The notes below the pieces were generated by a model. That model was not told the origin of the DNA. It did not search any database and worked only from the letters and a program-made list of their open reading frames with translations. Of a stretch of 64,000 nt of DNA, positions 27,001 to 39,289 are shown in pieces. Source of the stretch: Tethya wilhelma (taxonomy: Eukaryota > Porifera > Demospongiae > Tethyida > Tethyidae); contig CAXIPT010000001.1 in NCBI GenBank assembly GCA_964030475.1, forward strand, positions 161,526-225,525, read 5' to 3'. How positions within the stretch are numbered: position 1 is the first letter of the stretch; each line of letters begins with the position of its first letter. The translations under genes and the position numbers were made by a program.

Positions 27001-30000
27001 AGATCATCAGCATGGACCGACACCGCCTCCGATGAGGTCTAAGGTCAAGGTACAGAGGTCACAAGTAATTAGTCTAGGTCAGTACCAACTCTACACTGAC
27101 TCAGTGAATAGTCCCATTCATTTAAGACGTTGGAATGTATGCACGTCGTTGTGACATCATAATTAGACATGACGTCAGCATCCGGAGTACATTGCACCAC
27201 CATTTTGGAGTACTTTTGTATGGGAGTCAATGGGAAAATGGGCAATATTGTACACAGCATATTTCCGCGTAGATACCGTATGTTCTAAATATGAGAGATT
27301 CAATAAAAAATTCAAAACAAGCTCTTTTTGACACGAAAAGAACCAAGTCTGTCAGGCGCTCAGAAGAGAAGTTACAGGTGGAACATTACTAGATTGTTTA
27401 GCACAAAAAATACCAGTTTTGAAGAGATACTGTAAGTCAGAAAGTGTTGTTTTGGTTAAATATAGCTACAAACAAAGAATCCAAGTCGTACTACTCATCA
27501 CTCGTGCTTCTGTAAGTCTTTTTAGCATGATTTTTAGCGAAGAGTATATGAAAATAAAGCACGGGAGAAAGAATCCTTTTTATAGTTTAAATAAAGTGGG
27601 ATAATGGCATGTTTTTGTCTTGATATATTATGTGCTGCTAGTCTATTCATGTTTTTGAGCCTTTTGTATAACTTTTTAAAAAGATATAAGCTAAAATAAC
27701 TACAGAACCAACCTGTATTCTTGCGCTTGTAACTTCTCTTCTGAGCGCCTGAAAGACCTGGTTCTTTTCGCATTGAAAAGAGCTTATTTTGAACTTTTCA
27801 TTGCATCTCTCATAATTAGAACATACGGTATCTATACGGAAATAAGCAGCGTACAATATTACCCATTTCCCCATTGACTCCCATACAAAAGTACTCCAAG
27901 ATGGCGGTGAAATGTACCCCGGATGTGATGTTAAGTGCGATTATGGGCTTATTAAATTCTTTACAGTCTTAAACGAATAGGACTATTACACATGGTACAC
28001 AGTAAATATGCTGGCCAAAGACCAGCAATTCATTATCCACCCCATGATAGATTACCCCCCTCCCTAAGAAGCCATCTTACTGTCTTCTCCTTGCTCTTGT
28101 CCTCCTCCTTGAAGGCCAACATGTCAGCAAACACCTGCCTCGACTGCTCCCCAAAGACAGTCTTCATGAGGTCGTTCCTCTCAGCCAATACCCTCAGGCA
28201 CACAGAGAGGTGCTCCACGTCATCCTCAGTGATGGCCTGAGGGGAGAGAGAGAGACATCACCATGACAACAAAACAGAGAGAGGGTGTGTGCCCCACCTC
28301 TTTGGGTATCCCTGACTTGCCCAGGTGGAGCATGCTGGCAATGATCAACATGGACTCAGCACAGAAGGCCTGCAAAGAAGGAGGGAGGGAGGGAACCAAT
28401 GTGATACCACGTGGGGAAAATTAGAAGACATTAAACATGTAGTTCTCCATTGGCTCACGTTCTTGCTCTGAGGCTGGGGCACCTGCTGGAGGTACCTGAT
28501 GGTGAGCTTGGTGAGAGTGGAGGCCAGAGCAGCTGCTACAAAGAACTGCCCTTCAAGAAGATAGCCTCTCAACGGAGGACTGGAGGGAATAGAGAGGGAG
28601 ACATTAGCACACCTCACCAGAGAGAGAGAGAGAGAGAGCTGGCTCACATCTTCTCCTCCTTGCTGGAGGCAGGGGAGGCGGTGAAGGCACTCTGGGTGGC
28701 ATAGGTCCCGTGGGCAGTGACCAGCTGGGCAGAGGATGTCCCCTTCTTCTCCTCCTCCCCCTCTCCCTCCGGCTCCTCACCTGACGCCTTACGTAACTCA
28801 GAATCCACCAGAGGAATCTATAGAGAGATTGATTCTAATTGGAGCCCACCCCTCCTCTCTCAGTGGTCCCTCACCTCTCCCAGTGCTGTCCTTATCTCAG
28901 CCACCACCCTGGCTATGTCCTCCACTGAGGTGCAGTACTCTCCCAGGATCCACAGGGCAGCACGGTGGATGCTGGGGGCAAGGAGAGAGAGAGAGAGAGA
29001 ACAGCATGGTTGGTTCAATACATTCATGTCACCAGGTACAGCAAACTTTAGTAAAATTAACGCCCCACTAGTATCAGTAACTAAACAACTGTAGACTTCT
29101 GTTCTGTTCTCTAACAACTCTACTCCAATTTAGCTAAGCACACTGTCATTATGTGTCACCACCAACTCAGATTAGCTGGATCCATGTCTGTCCCCAGCCC
29201 ACTACTGCTAGTGGGTAAGAGATACGAACCATCATATGGAGGTATCAATCATCGTCAATGGCAACACACACACACACACTGCAGAGAGACTCCAGTATGA
29301 GGAGGAATGAGCACATTGTCTCTTACTTGACTGATTTGATGTGAGAGAAGACCTCCAGTAGTTTGGAAGCCACACTTCCCTTGAGCTGGGGGTACCTCTG
29401 GACAGCCTCTCTCACAAACACCAACACATCCTCCGCAGTTCCCTCGTCACTATCGGAGAGGAACTCCAACAACTGCAGGGGGAGGAGAGACAGGGAAGGA
29501 TGATAGCCACCACATCACCCCTCCCCCCTAACTCACCAGGGGGACCACCCACCACATCACCCCTCCCCCTTAACTCACCAGGGGGACCACAGCAGGGGCC
29601 ACCACAGGGAACTTGATGCTACAAGAGTGCAGGGTTCGTACGAGGGACTGTCTGTACCCTGCCAGGTCTCCTCCCTCCGTCCCACCCTCACTGGAACTGC
29701 CACCATTGCTGGTGTTGGCCACCTCCTTCTTCAACATGATCACCACCTGGGAGGAGAGAGATACAGGGAGAGAGATGGTGCTAGGACAGTTATGACTGCA
29801 ACACCAAGAAACAACTTGTTACTCCTCTAGTTATACCTCAACATCTATAATTGCATACACCTGAGCCCTGGAAGGAGAGTTGCTTTGTTGTAATTACAAT
29901 ACTTACTGCATGCATGGGGCAAATGCTGGGGGAAGGACTAACAGAATCAGCATCAAACATGCAATTAAATGGTGTTTGAAATCTGAAATCGGTTGATATA

Positions 30001-31865
30001 CGAATTAACTTTAGTTCCTTTTTGTTTGCTTGCACTGCACTAGTCAGTTTCTTACCTCCTCAACATTCCTGGAGTTGACCAGCTCCAGGACGAGGGAGAG
30101 GGTCTTCTTGCGGACCTCCAGGTCAGGGGAGGAGAGGACTCGGAGGATGTCCATGACCAGGTCCTGCAGCACCTTCTCATGGGCCTTCACCTCCCTCAGG
30201 GCGATGAGCCGATCGAGGACAATCAGCTTCACATTGTTGTCGCTCTCCTTCACCACCAGGTCTATGTAGCATTGGGCAGCCGCCTGGGTTGGGCATCAAT
30301 TAGAATATGGGTGGGCATTATTTAGAGTGTTACCAGTGGTTGTACCTTGATGGCCGTGGGTGTGGAGGAGAGGGTGACGAGGGTGGCAGCCGCCTCGTAC
30401 CTCACAGCGGGAGAGGAGGAATTGAGGAGGTTGTAGATGCAGCGAATGAAGCGAGCACGCTCAGAAGGGTTGGCATGACACACCTTGTAGACCAGCTCCA
30501 CTATGACGAGCTGAAGGATGTCATTGAACTCATTCACCTGGTCAATACACGTGGTCAGGTAGTCCAGAGCCCTCTCCTGTACAGGGTGTGTGTGTGTATG
30601 GGTGGGGAGAGAGAGGGCAAATGTAGGGATGGTAGCCACAACACACAGTGTGTGTGTGTGTGTGTTCCAACTGACTCTGTCCACATGGATGAGCATCATG
30701 AAAGCGTTCCTCTTACAAGAGGCATCCTGCTCTCCCTCCAGGTAGCTGTGGATCAGCTCAGGAGCATCAGGAATCAGGGAGTCAAAATTCCTAAAATAGA
30801 ATCACAAGAAACCCTTAATACACTTTAAATACAGCAGTTTGTAATATCCAGGTAACTATTTTGGGTCAGCAGTTTGCTCTATAAAAATGAAACTTGTATC
30901 TACCATTGTAATCAGCATTAAACATGAGTAGTTTTTTTTAATTTCGGAATAAAAACTGATAGAGTTGGCGTCATTTGGACCCCCTAATAGCTACCAATGA
31001 ACCCCCCACAACTTCTGCCCCCTGACCTACTTGTAGATGGTGTAGATGGCCAGGACTGCGTTCCTTCGTACGTAGGCATGGCGATGCTCCAGGCAGGCTC
31101 TGATGGAGGGCATGAGGGGCTCCAGGAGCTCCGGCTCCTTCAGCTTGCACAGGAACCTCAGGGTGGAGCCTCGGATGAACTCATTAGGGTGCTGGAGATC
31201 CTGGGGGGAGATAAACACATGACCTCATACTGGGGTCCTACATCAACGCTACATGTTATTATGTGACACAGAAGTAAAGTAAAAGGCAGTGTCTAGATAG
31301 CTGGGTCCATATAGTGAGCTAAATATATATATTTTGTATTCAAGTGGAGCCAACACGTGGTGTGAATATGAAATACAATACAAACCAAAGGAGTGTTTAC
31401 GGACTACCAGCTCTCTAATCACTTCTCAAGTGAAATGCCTTCAGTCCTATTCCACGCCCAGTGGTGCATTGCCTCACCTTTCTGTAGGCGTCACACACCA
31501 GGATCATCTCGTGAAGGAGCTTCCCATCAGGAGTGGTCTTGGGCCAGATCTCCCAGAAGACCAACAGCAGCTTCTTGATCTGATGGTCGTTGCAGGGAAG
31601 AACAAACCTAATGATGGTCATGAGTAGACCAGGAAGACGCTCCCCGTTCAGAACAAGCTGGATGATCTTCTTCAAGGCACGGGCCTTCACACGGTTGTCA
31701 CCATGTTCTACATACAGGTGGGCATTATTTAGAACACGTCCCACAAGGTTAAAACTACCATTATGTCAATAACTCACCTAGGTCCTGTTTCAGCTGCTGT
31801 TCATTGGGTACCTCTGTCTCCAGAGGATTGTTGATCAACGTGTAGCAAGGCTGCTCTCCACTCAT
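23074..31865 (-). CDS. COPB1: Coatomer subunit beta (beta-COP)
   Basis: Beta-COP is a core subunit of the COPI coat for Golgi-to-ER and intra-Golgi vesicles. Exons: 31778-31865, 31478-31707, 31031-31200, 30676-30790, 30346-30576, 30056-30283, 29579-29746, 29327-29472, 28875-28971, 28648-28817, 28459-28579, 28298-28369, 28081-28236; then a five-exon block present twice; then 23228-23383 and 23074-23166. With one block the product is about 972 residues, near human 953. Landmarks: [67 protein letters not shown], and [11 protein letters not shown] in the appendage domain. The repeated block (25758-27038 and 23534-24843) is exactly 678 nt of exon and in phase, so both copies could splice, adding 226 residues. 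A gap at 25737 makes misassembly more likely. Confidence 0.92.
23534..24955. repeat. COPB1 repeated block, copy A
   Basis: Coding exons 24667-24843, 24209-24353, 23982-24049, 23867-23918 and 23534-23769. Nearly identical to 25758-27120. Upstream on the coding strand it has an uninterrupted version of the site where copy B carries an 875-bp transposon. Confidence 0.9.
24954..25367. mobile_element. MITE with ~115-bp terminal inverted repeats
   Basis: ACAAGTAGTAAAAATTTC at the left is repeated inverted at the right. The arms continue nearly perfectly through the GGAACAAGGCACGGTCTCAG stretch to the end of AATGAAGTAGTC. The central ~170 bp shows no protein. Confidence 0.9.
25640..25736. mobile_element. 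End of ACGT-repeat MITE truncated at a gap
   Basis: Inverted relative to 45065-45159, sharing the CAACACATTCTGGTTCCCTGG and AAGTCAGTTAGGAAGTACG phrases. It stops at the n at 25737. Confidence 0.8.
25738..27120. repeat. COPB1 repeated block, copy B
   Basis: Exons 26862-27038, 26395-26539, 26187-26254, 26072-26123 and 25758-25993 match those of copy A in length and phase. The block starts directly at the n inside a (GA)n tract. Confidence 0.9.
27110..27984. mobile_element. Inverted-repeat DNA transposon, 875 bp, polymorphic
   Basis: Ends AGTCC...GGACT with arms of more than 200 bp. The arms share phrases such as CATACAAAAGTACTCCA and TAACTTCTCTTCTGAGCGCC. Flanked by AT on both sides. Copy A of the COPB1 block has the empty site GTGAATTACAC where copy B has GTGAAT-element-ATTACAC, which defines the AT target duplication. 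No transposase ORF; a non-autonomous element. Confidence 0.9.
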
Positions 31866-32085
31866 CGCTACAATCAGTGATTCAATGACAACCCACCATG
31901 TACCACATGCACACAACAAAAAAGTTAAACGTGGCAAGCTAGCGCACGTGATCATGAAGAGGTATGCGCGTAATCAGCGCGTAATCACGTAATATCCTAT
32001 GCGCGTGCGCGTGCGCACGACACTGCATTAGCTTTGATCTATGACTATCATAAATAGTTAAAGAGTTTTATAGAAATCCTACATC
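31866..32085 (-). promoter_or_regulatory. Presumed COPB1 promoter
   Basis: The 220 bp between COPB1 and the end of the upstream NLR gene. It holds a GCACGTGATC E-box-like site near 31944 and a CG-rich GCGCGTGCGCGTGCGCAC run near 31990-32018, unlike the AT-rich surroundings. Confidence 0.4.
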
Positions 32086-35000
32086 CTATGAGATTAAAAT
32101 GTCCAATTTCTTTTGCTGTGGTCCTCGTTTTGAGTTGATCTCATCTCTCACTGTCATGGCGACCCTGTCTCCTTCAGCTGTCAGGCCATTGTAGCCAACA
32201 CTGCAATCAGTCAAAGAGAAACCATTGTCAATCATGTAACCCCTGCTGGCCGTGCTAGCTAGCCCAGACATTGTACATTGATGATAAGTACTACTATCTG
32301 CAGTGTTTACTTACTCTAAACATTGTAGTTTAGGACAGTGCTTGAGTTCCTGAGAGAGAATCTTAAATCCACCATCACCCACGAAGTTGCTGTGGAGACT
32401 ATATTGGCATCAGTTCATCATTGATCCATACGATCACATAAAAAAAGCATAGTTTAACATAGGAAACAATAGAATGCATAAAACTTATTTAGTACTGTAT
32501 AGCGGGAAAGTTTCGTGGTGTCAAACTTTCGCAGATGTCTCTAGTCAAATACTTTTTCATTTTAACTTTCGTGGATGAACTGTATGAGCCCATATAATAT
32601 GTGTACATTAGTAACATTACAGAGAATTTCATGGATAAAACTTTCACGGATAGATTGTGATCTGTGAAAACTGCGAAAGTTAAACCCCGTGGAACTTTCC
32701 TGTTATAAGGTGACCCTATTCACTTGAGTTGGCTCAATGGGTCAGACAACATGCCTACAGTTGCAACAGGAAATCTTGCCGCTTCATGACTGAATACCGT
32801 ATAGCGGGTAAATTTGGCGGGCTTAAAATTTGGCGAATTCTCATTAATTTTTGGGATTATTGGCGATTTTTAATTTGGCAGTTCAATTCCGTATGCTGTA
32901 TACTTTATATGGGCGCACTTGCATATTAAACTGTTTGGCGATTTTTAATTTGGCGATTTGAAGAATAATTCGCCAATTCACCAAATTTAATTTTCCCCAA
33001 GTTTACCCGCTATACGGTAATTATTATTCTATTAAAATACCTATAATATGCAAGCAGGAGTGAATGAGTTCTGGGAGAATTCTGCTCTATATAAAAATTG
33101 TGTCAGGATATAGGTATGGAATGGGCTCAAGGATCTGCCCCCATGGCTGAGGGGAGGGTCCGTTCCCCCAGGCCTAATAGGCCTTGATCTTGTCTTTGGC
33201 GAATCTAATGCGTTGGCGACATATATCATACTGATTCATATAGTGTAGCACAGGCTGAAGGACGATTAGTAGTAACTATAGCATGTGAGGCTTTTTTCTT
33301 GAAATGTGAATACAGCAAGAGGGCATTAATAGAGGCATAGGACAGGGATAAGCTTCACTGCTGACTCAGCAGTGAAGCTTATCAGAGGAAGCCACATTAT
33401 TGCAAGTTAACTCGGCATGCATACTGGCCACCAAAACTATAATAGACTAGATTATTGTTTGGTATGTTTGAGGATATTCCGAATGCAGATATTAGTTTGA
33501 ACTGACCTCAAATTCTCCAGTTCAGGACAGTATTTGAGTCCTTCAGAGAGATACTTGACCCCTTCAGCACCAATTTGGTTCCCATATAGTCTGTAATTAT
33601 TAACAGTGTGTATATACACACAATAATTATAGGTGAGTGGGTGTACCATACACATGCATGTCACGTATAAATGTCATTGTACACAACTAGTGTACGAAAG
33701 GTACATGTGTATAGATGTCATCAATGAGCCCAGCCGTGTGCATGATATTTACCTCAATGTTTCAATGGTAAGTGTTGAGTGCTCCTCTAGTGTGTGATGG
33801 AACTGGCTGATTAGAGCTTGCATGCCCTCAGCGCCACATGAAGAGCCAAGCAGGTCAACTTCTCTGGTAGGGTGTTCACTCTTGCAAATCAGATATCCCA
33901 AAGTGGACATGTCAGAAGGGTTCAAATTTTGAATCCTCAAATCAATCGATGAATTCAGTTTCTTCATGAGACTTGTACACACCTCGCTACACTGTGATTC
34001 AAAGGCACAGTGAAAGAGCAATAAGTCCTCGCTGCCAAAGTACGTGTGACCAGCATCATCCTTGTGCTGACGAACCCCAGAATAAACTAGGTCAACAGCT
34101 TTCTCTGGATTGACACACAGGCCACATGTGAAGATGATCACCTCCCTGAAGTGACTCTCCTTAGAATGGAGTGAGATCAGTGCTGTCTGCTCTTGTTCGG
34201 GAAGGCTGCAAATGTAGTAGGCAGCACAGAATTCTTGAATTGTGAGATGAAAGAAGTTGTAATTCTCTGAGGACGATAACACTGAGTCTAGTTCAGGCTC
34301 ACAAACCAGGAGACCAATTGCTTTAATCTCTTCAGGGACCTCCTCGAATATTACTTTTTGCTTAGCAATACCATTGTAAGCAAAATGACACAGTTCTACA
34401 AAGTTCTCTCGGAGATCTTGTGGTAACTTCTGTAAACTGCTTGCTTTATGAGCGGGATTCTCTCGTGACATTGTCATCAGGATGTTGGTCTCGTACAACT
34501 TGGTTCGAGTGTTTGGTAGACCAGAACCATCTTCAAACATTTTCTTACACACCTCAACAGTGAGAGCACACTGGAGAGGATTGTACATCATGGCCTCAAT
34601 CTTTGGATGGCTGGAGAGATAGTCGTTGAACTGGGGCAGTTGTTTAGAGTCGACATTGTCCTCAATGTAGGCCTTGATCTTGTCCTTGGTGAATCCAAGC
34701 ACTTCAATGTGTTGGAAGTTGGTAGTGCGTTGGCGACATTTATCATACAGCGTAACACAGGCTGAAGGACGACTAGTAACTAGTACACTAGCTTTAGGAA
34801 GATATTCTCCATCAACAACTTTAGAAATTATTGAATATTTCTGGACCTCTTGAGGGAGTTCATCGTAGCCATCGAGGACCAGCAGCACAGACCCTCCCTG
34901 GCTGTCCAGTATCTCCCTACAAACCTTTACTTGGAGCTCACTGTCTGCATTACCAATTGAAAATAAATCGCTAATTTCTTTGGCTTCTCTGATCTCTTTT

Positions 35001-35901
35001 CTTCGTAGAGGGATGAAGATGACCAGTGAGTATTCCTGAAATAGCTGACCTAACTCCCACTCACGACACAGGTTCCAGGCCAACGTGGTCTTGCCAACTC
35101 CTGGACCTCCTTGGAGCAGCATACAGGTAGCTAAGGAGCCATTCTCTAGCTTACCAATATCTCTTATTTCCAAGGGAGCCTTTTTCTTTAGTATTGCATC
35201 AATGTTCCCATCTTGGACCGTGCTCCAAGTGAACTCATCCATCTGTCGTTTCAACACACCTTGTCGAGAGATTAATGCCAGACTGACAAATTTTGCAGTT
35301 CGAAGTTGACGACCTTTGAGGTAGTCTGGCATTTTACGATTGGAATAAAGTTCCTTCAAACGCTTTGCATACTTTTCCACAGCTGTAACGTGATTGAACT
35401 TGGGCACACCTACACATGATGGAAATAACACTATTCAGTATAGGGCACGGTGTGGTGCCATAATTATTAGTTTGTATATCATTGCAAACATAGGCTAGCT
35501 ATAATAGATTTGATCCTATATATGTGGTTGTGTCCCATACCTTGTGCTAGTAGTTGTTGTACATTATCTCTGAGTTGGTCTGCAGTCTCTCCTAGTCCAG
35601 CCTTCTTGAGGGCAACCTCCAACTCACTCATCCTAGCTCCCCCTTCTCTCTCTCTGAGGTACTTCTCCAACATGGCGTTCATCCAGCTCACTGGAGCTGT
35701 TTGCAGGAGCAATGGAGCTGCTTGGATGTTGTCGAGGTGACCAGATAGGAGGCCCAAGTGTAGGCCTATCTCTCTCCATTTCACTGACTGGAGTTTGAGA
35801 ATGTGACTCAACACACCATGGTGCTCTGCCACCGTCAGAGGGAGGTCTTCAGGGGGTGGCTGACCAGAAGATGGAGCTGGGCTAGAGAGGACAGACTCCA
35901 T
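32086..35901 (-). CDS. NLR receptor 1: Death, NACHT, two LRRs
   Basis: Five exons (35541-35901, 33753-35409, 33507-33590, 32315-32398, 32086-32200) join in frame to 766 residues. Residues ~20-115 form a Death-fold domain (WREIGLHLGL, then LREREGGARMSELEVALKKAGL). The NACHT ATPase has Walker A GGPGVGKTT, Walker B SVLLVLDGYDELP and sensor-like VTSRPSA, followed by the NACHT-associated helical region with FFHLTIQEFCAAYY. Two RI-type LRRs (LYGNQIGAEGVKYLSEGLKY and LHSNFVGDGGFKILSQELKH) each fill one 84-nt exon. The last exon has the family C-terminus DEINSKRGPQQKKL. This is the plan of animal innate-immune NLRs: intracellular sensing with Death-domain signalling. The ligand is unknown. Two MITEs sit in the intron between the LRR exons. 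It appears intact. Confidence 0.92.
32493..32713. mobile_element. Palindromic MITE, TACCGTATAGCGGG family
   Basis: Left end TACTGTATAGCGGGAAAG, right end inverted but degraded (GGAACTTTCCTGTTATAAGG), with internal CGTGGATGAA/CTTTCACGGAT repeats. In an NLR1 intron. Confidence 0.75.
32795..33019. mobile_element. Palindromic MITE, TACCGTATAGCGGG family
   Basis: Perfect 14-bp ends TACCGTATAGCGGG and CCCGCTATACGGTA. The inner arms contain AAATTTGGCG repeats instead of the AACTTTCGCG type, defining a sub-family. Confidence 0.88.
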
Positions 35902-36137
35902 TGAAAGGTGACACTACTGTTTACAGACTATACAGAAACATGTCGTTAGCTCTAAAACAGGAAACCACCACGCCCACCCAACTGATGGGCGTGGCAACTA
36001 CTTTAAAATTGGGGAGCAACTGAGAGACAACACTGAATGTCAAACTATCAGAAGAGGATATCCAGTCCCTTCTTGTGATTGTCAACTCCATCTATATAGA
36101 TCAGTCATGTCCTGGACTCCTGGATACAGAGTTAGCA

Positions 36138-39100
36138 TTAATAGTTGCCACAAAATGCAATTATCAATTTCTGTTCATGTGCTCCTCGTTTTGAGTTCAT
36201 TTCATCTCTCATCTTTTCCAGTGCAGCTGCTCCTTCATCAAGGGGATAGTTCAGGCTAACCCTGTATAAAATGAATAGGTCTTGCTCACTTGCACCAAGC
36301 TTAAGGATGACTAGTCCACATTAATAGCTAGACAGGTCACCTTGCATGTGATGCAGTGAGTAGCATGCACTGATCAGCTGTTGACTTCAAACTTACTTTA
36401 ATTCCTGAAGTCCAGGACAGTATTTGAGTCGTTCAGAGAGACACTTAGCACCGTCAATATCAATGAAGTTGTAAGAGAGACTATATAAGAATATCATGCG
36501 GAATGCATGTGTCATATACACTGGACTAATTTAGAACTTACTCTAATTCCTGAAGTTCCGGACAGTATTTGAGTCCTTCAGAGAGACACTTGGCTCCATC
36601 ATCACCAATGGAGTTATAAGAGAGACTACAAGTGTGTCATGAATGTGTGCATGTATATAGCAGTATTATAGCATGGGTCTGAATTTAAACTTAAACATAC
36701 TCTAATGCCTGAAGTTTGGGACAGTAATTGAGTTGTTCAGAGAGACACTTGGCTCCATCATCACCAATGGAGTTGTAAGAGAAACTATAAGAGTATCATG
36801 AATGTGTGTAAGGCAGTGTATTAACCCAACTATTTTTTGAGCAAAAGAATTAACACTAAATTGGATAATGGTTTGACAATCATGATCAAGAGTTATACTC
36901 TTGACAATATTTCACTCTAAATAATTCCTGTAATATGTATGAATAAGAATAATTATATTGTGCTATATAGCTATCATTGCTAGTATTTGTTTCAAGCTCT
37001 TTAATGCTCATGAAAGCTAGGCTCTAGTGTTCACCATAGTTTCCAACTGTCATTTTATGTGCAACTTACTTTAACACCTGAAGTTTGGGACAGTATTTGA
37101 GACGTTCAGAGAGACACTTCGCTCCATCAGCTCCAATGGAGTTGTCAGAGAGACTAAGAATATCATAAATGAATACCGTATAGCGGGAAAGTTTCGCGGG
37201 GTTTAACTTTCGCGGTTTTCGCGGATCACAATCTATCCACGAAAGTTAGTACCCGCGAAAATCTCTCCTAACTGGATTACGTCATAATCGATCGAGCATC
37301 GATCGCTCATCCGCGAAAGTTAAACCGCGAAAATGTTTGATGAGAGCCAACCGCGAAAGTTTTACTCCGCAAAACTTTCCCGCTATACGGTAAATGTAAT
37401 ACTATAATATTATATGTGAGCTGATCCAGATATATACTTATAAAACTTACTCTAAGTCCTGAAGTTTGGAATAATATTTCAATCCTTCAGAGAGACACCT
37501 GGCTCCTTCATCACCAATGGAGTTGTCAGAGAGACTATAATTATAAGAAACAATTTAAGATCCAGATAAGTTTGTTTTTTTTTCCTGGATCTTATCTGCA
37601 GATCTTGTTAAGAGTATTGCGTATGGCCAGAAAAGTCAATTCATTTGAGATCTAGCTGGGATTTGAGCTCAGGTCATTTGAATTGTAGTCAAATGCTCTT
37701 AATTGCGATCTTATTGAGAATGTACACATTTTATATAGCCAGAACTCAATCACATTGGAGTTACTTTTGCAGTAAACATACTACTATAAGCTCAAGGCCT
37801 ATACAGAACATTAATTGGAGTTACTTTTGCAGTATAAAATATATATATAGTCAACCTCCAAACCAGAGCTCATACAGAACATGTAAAACAGTTACTGTAA
37901 TGGCATGACCAAAATTCTATACATGACCAGGATGTTAATACTATGACAAAGCTTCCCATACCTAAATGCAACCTAACTTAGTACAGTGCACATGCACTGC
38001 ATGTGGGCCTGTGCACAAGAATGATCAACTTACTTTAACTCCTGAAGTTTGGTACAGTATTTGAGTCCTTCAGAGAGAGACTTGGCTCCTTCATCACCAA
38101 TGGAGTTGAGAGAGAGACTATAATAGTATAAGAGTATCATGAATGTGTGTATGGGCATGTATTTTAAAAATAACAATCATTAATACTGATTAAGCAGTTT
38201 GACTGAATTGACTTCAAACTTATACTTTAACTTCTGAAGTTCAGGACAGTATTTGAATCCTTCAGAGAAACACTTGGCTCCAACATCACCAATGGAGTTG
38301 TCAAAGAGACTATAAGAGTATCATGAAAGTGTGCATACCAGAAAACATGTATATCATAGTATAGCAGTGTGACTAACATACTTCAATTCCTGAAGTTTGG
38401 TACAGTATTTGAGTCCTTCAGAGAGACACCTGGTTCCATCAGCACTAATGAAGTTCCAAGAGAGACTACAATTATATTAAAAAGTATTGTAAATGTGTTC
38501 ACATGATGTTCCCAGGCCGGACCCTGGGCAATTATTGATTAATAACTAGGCACATGCAATAGTAAGCCTCAACATGTTTCTCTCTGATAATTTTTTCAAT
38601 CTTTTTCATGTGGAAATGCATGAATGTACAGACAGACCCCCAAGAGCTGCCATCCATTAAGGACATTGACATGATATGGAAATCCACAGAAAGATCGACA
38701 TACAGGATAGACAACAGCTCATGGAGTCTGTACGTCAGCTCTATCCCATACATCATTGACACGACTAAGAGGTGGCTTGCTCAGGCTCACCTCGCTTTAT
38801 TTCATTGGTGATCTTTACCAGACACATTTTATTCAAGCATGCACTCACAAGACTGGGGTGATAATCAGAGGAGGTTCGACACGGTTGACCTTTACTTGAC
38901 CTTTTGTAATTAAAGTCCTCCTCGCGCACGTATAATGTATTGAACACATGGAGGATGTATAGGACTTTAATTGCAAAAGGTCAAGCAAAGGTCAACCATG
39001 TCGAACCTCCTCTGGGTGATAATGGTGCATGAAGATTGCCAAGTGAACCTATCAGTGCATGTAACATTACTAGCACACACACCAAGGCACAGAAATAATA

Positions 39101-39251
39101 GTTGCATGACCCCTGCATGGTCGAGTGCTGCACACTTAAGGGCCGGCATGCAACTATTTTGTTTGCTATTGACCCCCTGTGACCCCTAGCTACTCTATTG
39201 TCACCTCCACCCAACCACTAACTGGCTAAAAACTTTGGTTGCTAGGCAATG

Positions 39252-39289
<38 letters not shown>

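Noticed and set aside
23534..27038. A genuinely enlarged beta-COP protein
   Set aside because: In-frame and therefore possible, but the gap at the block border, near-identity and allelic-type transposon polymorphism favour haplotype duplication.
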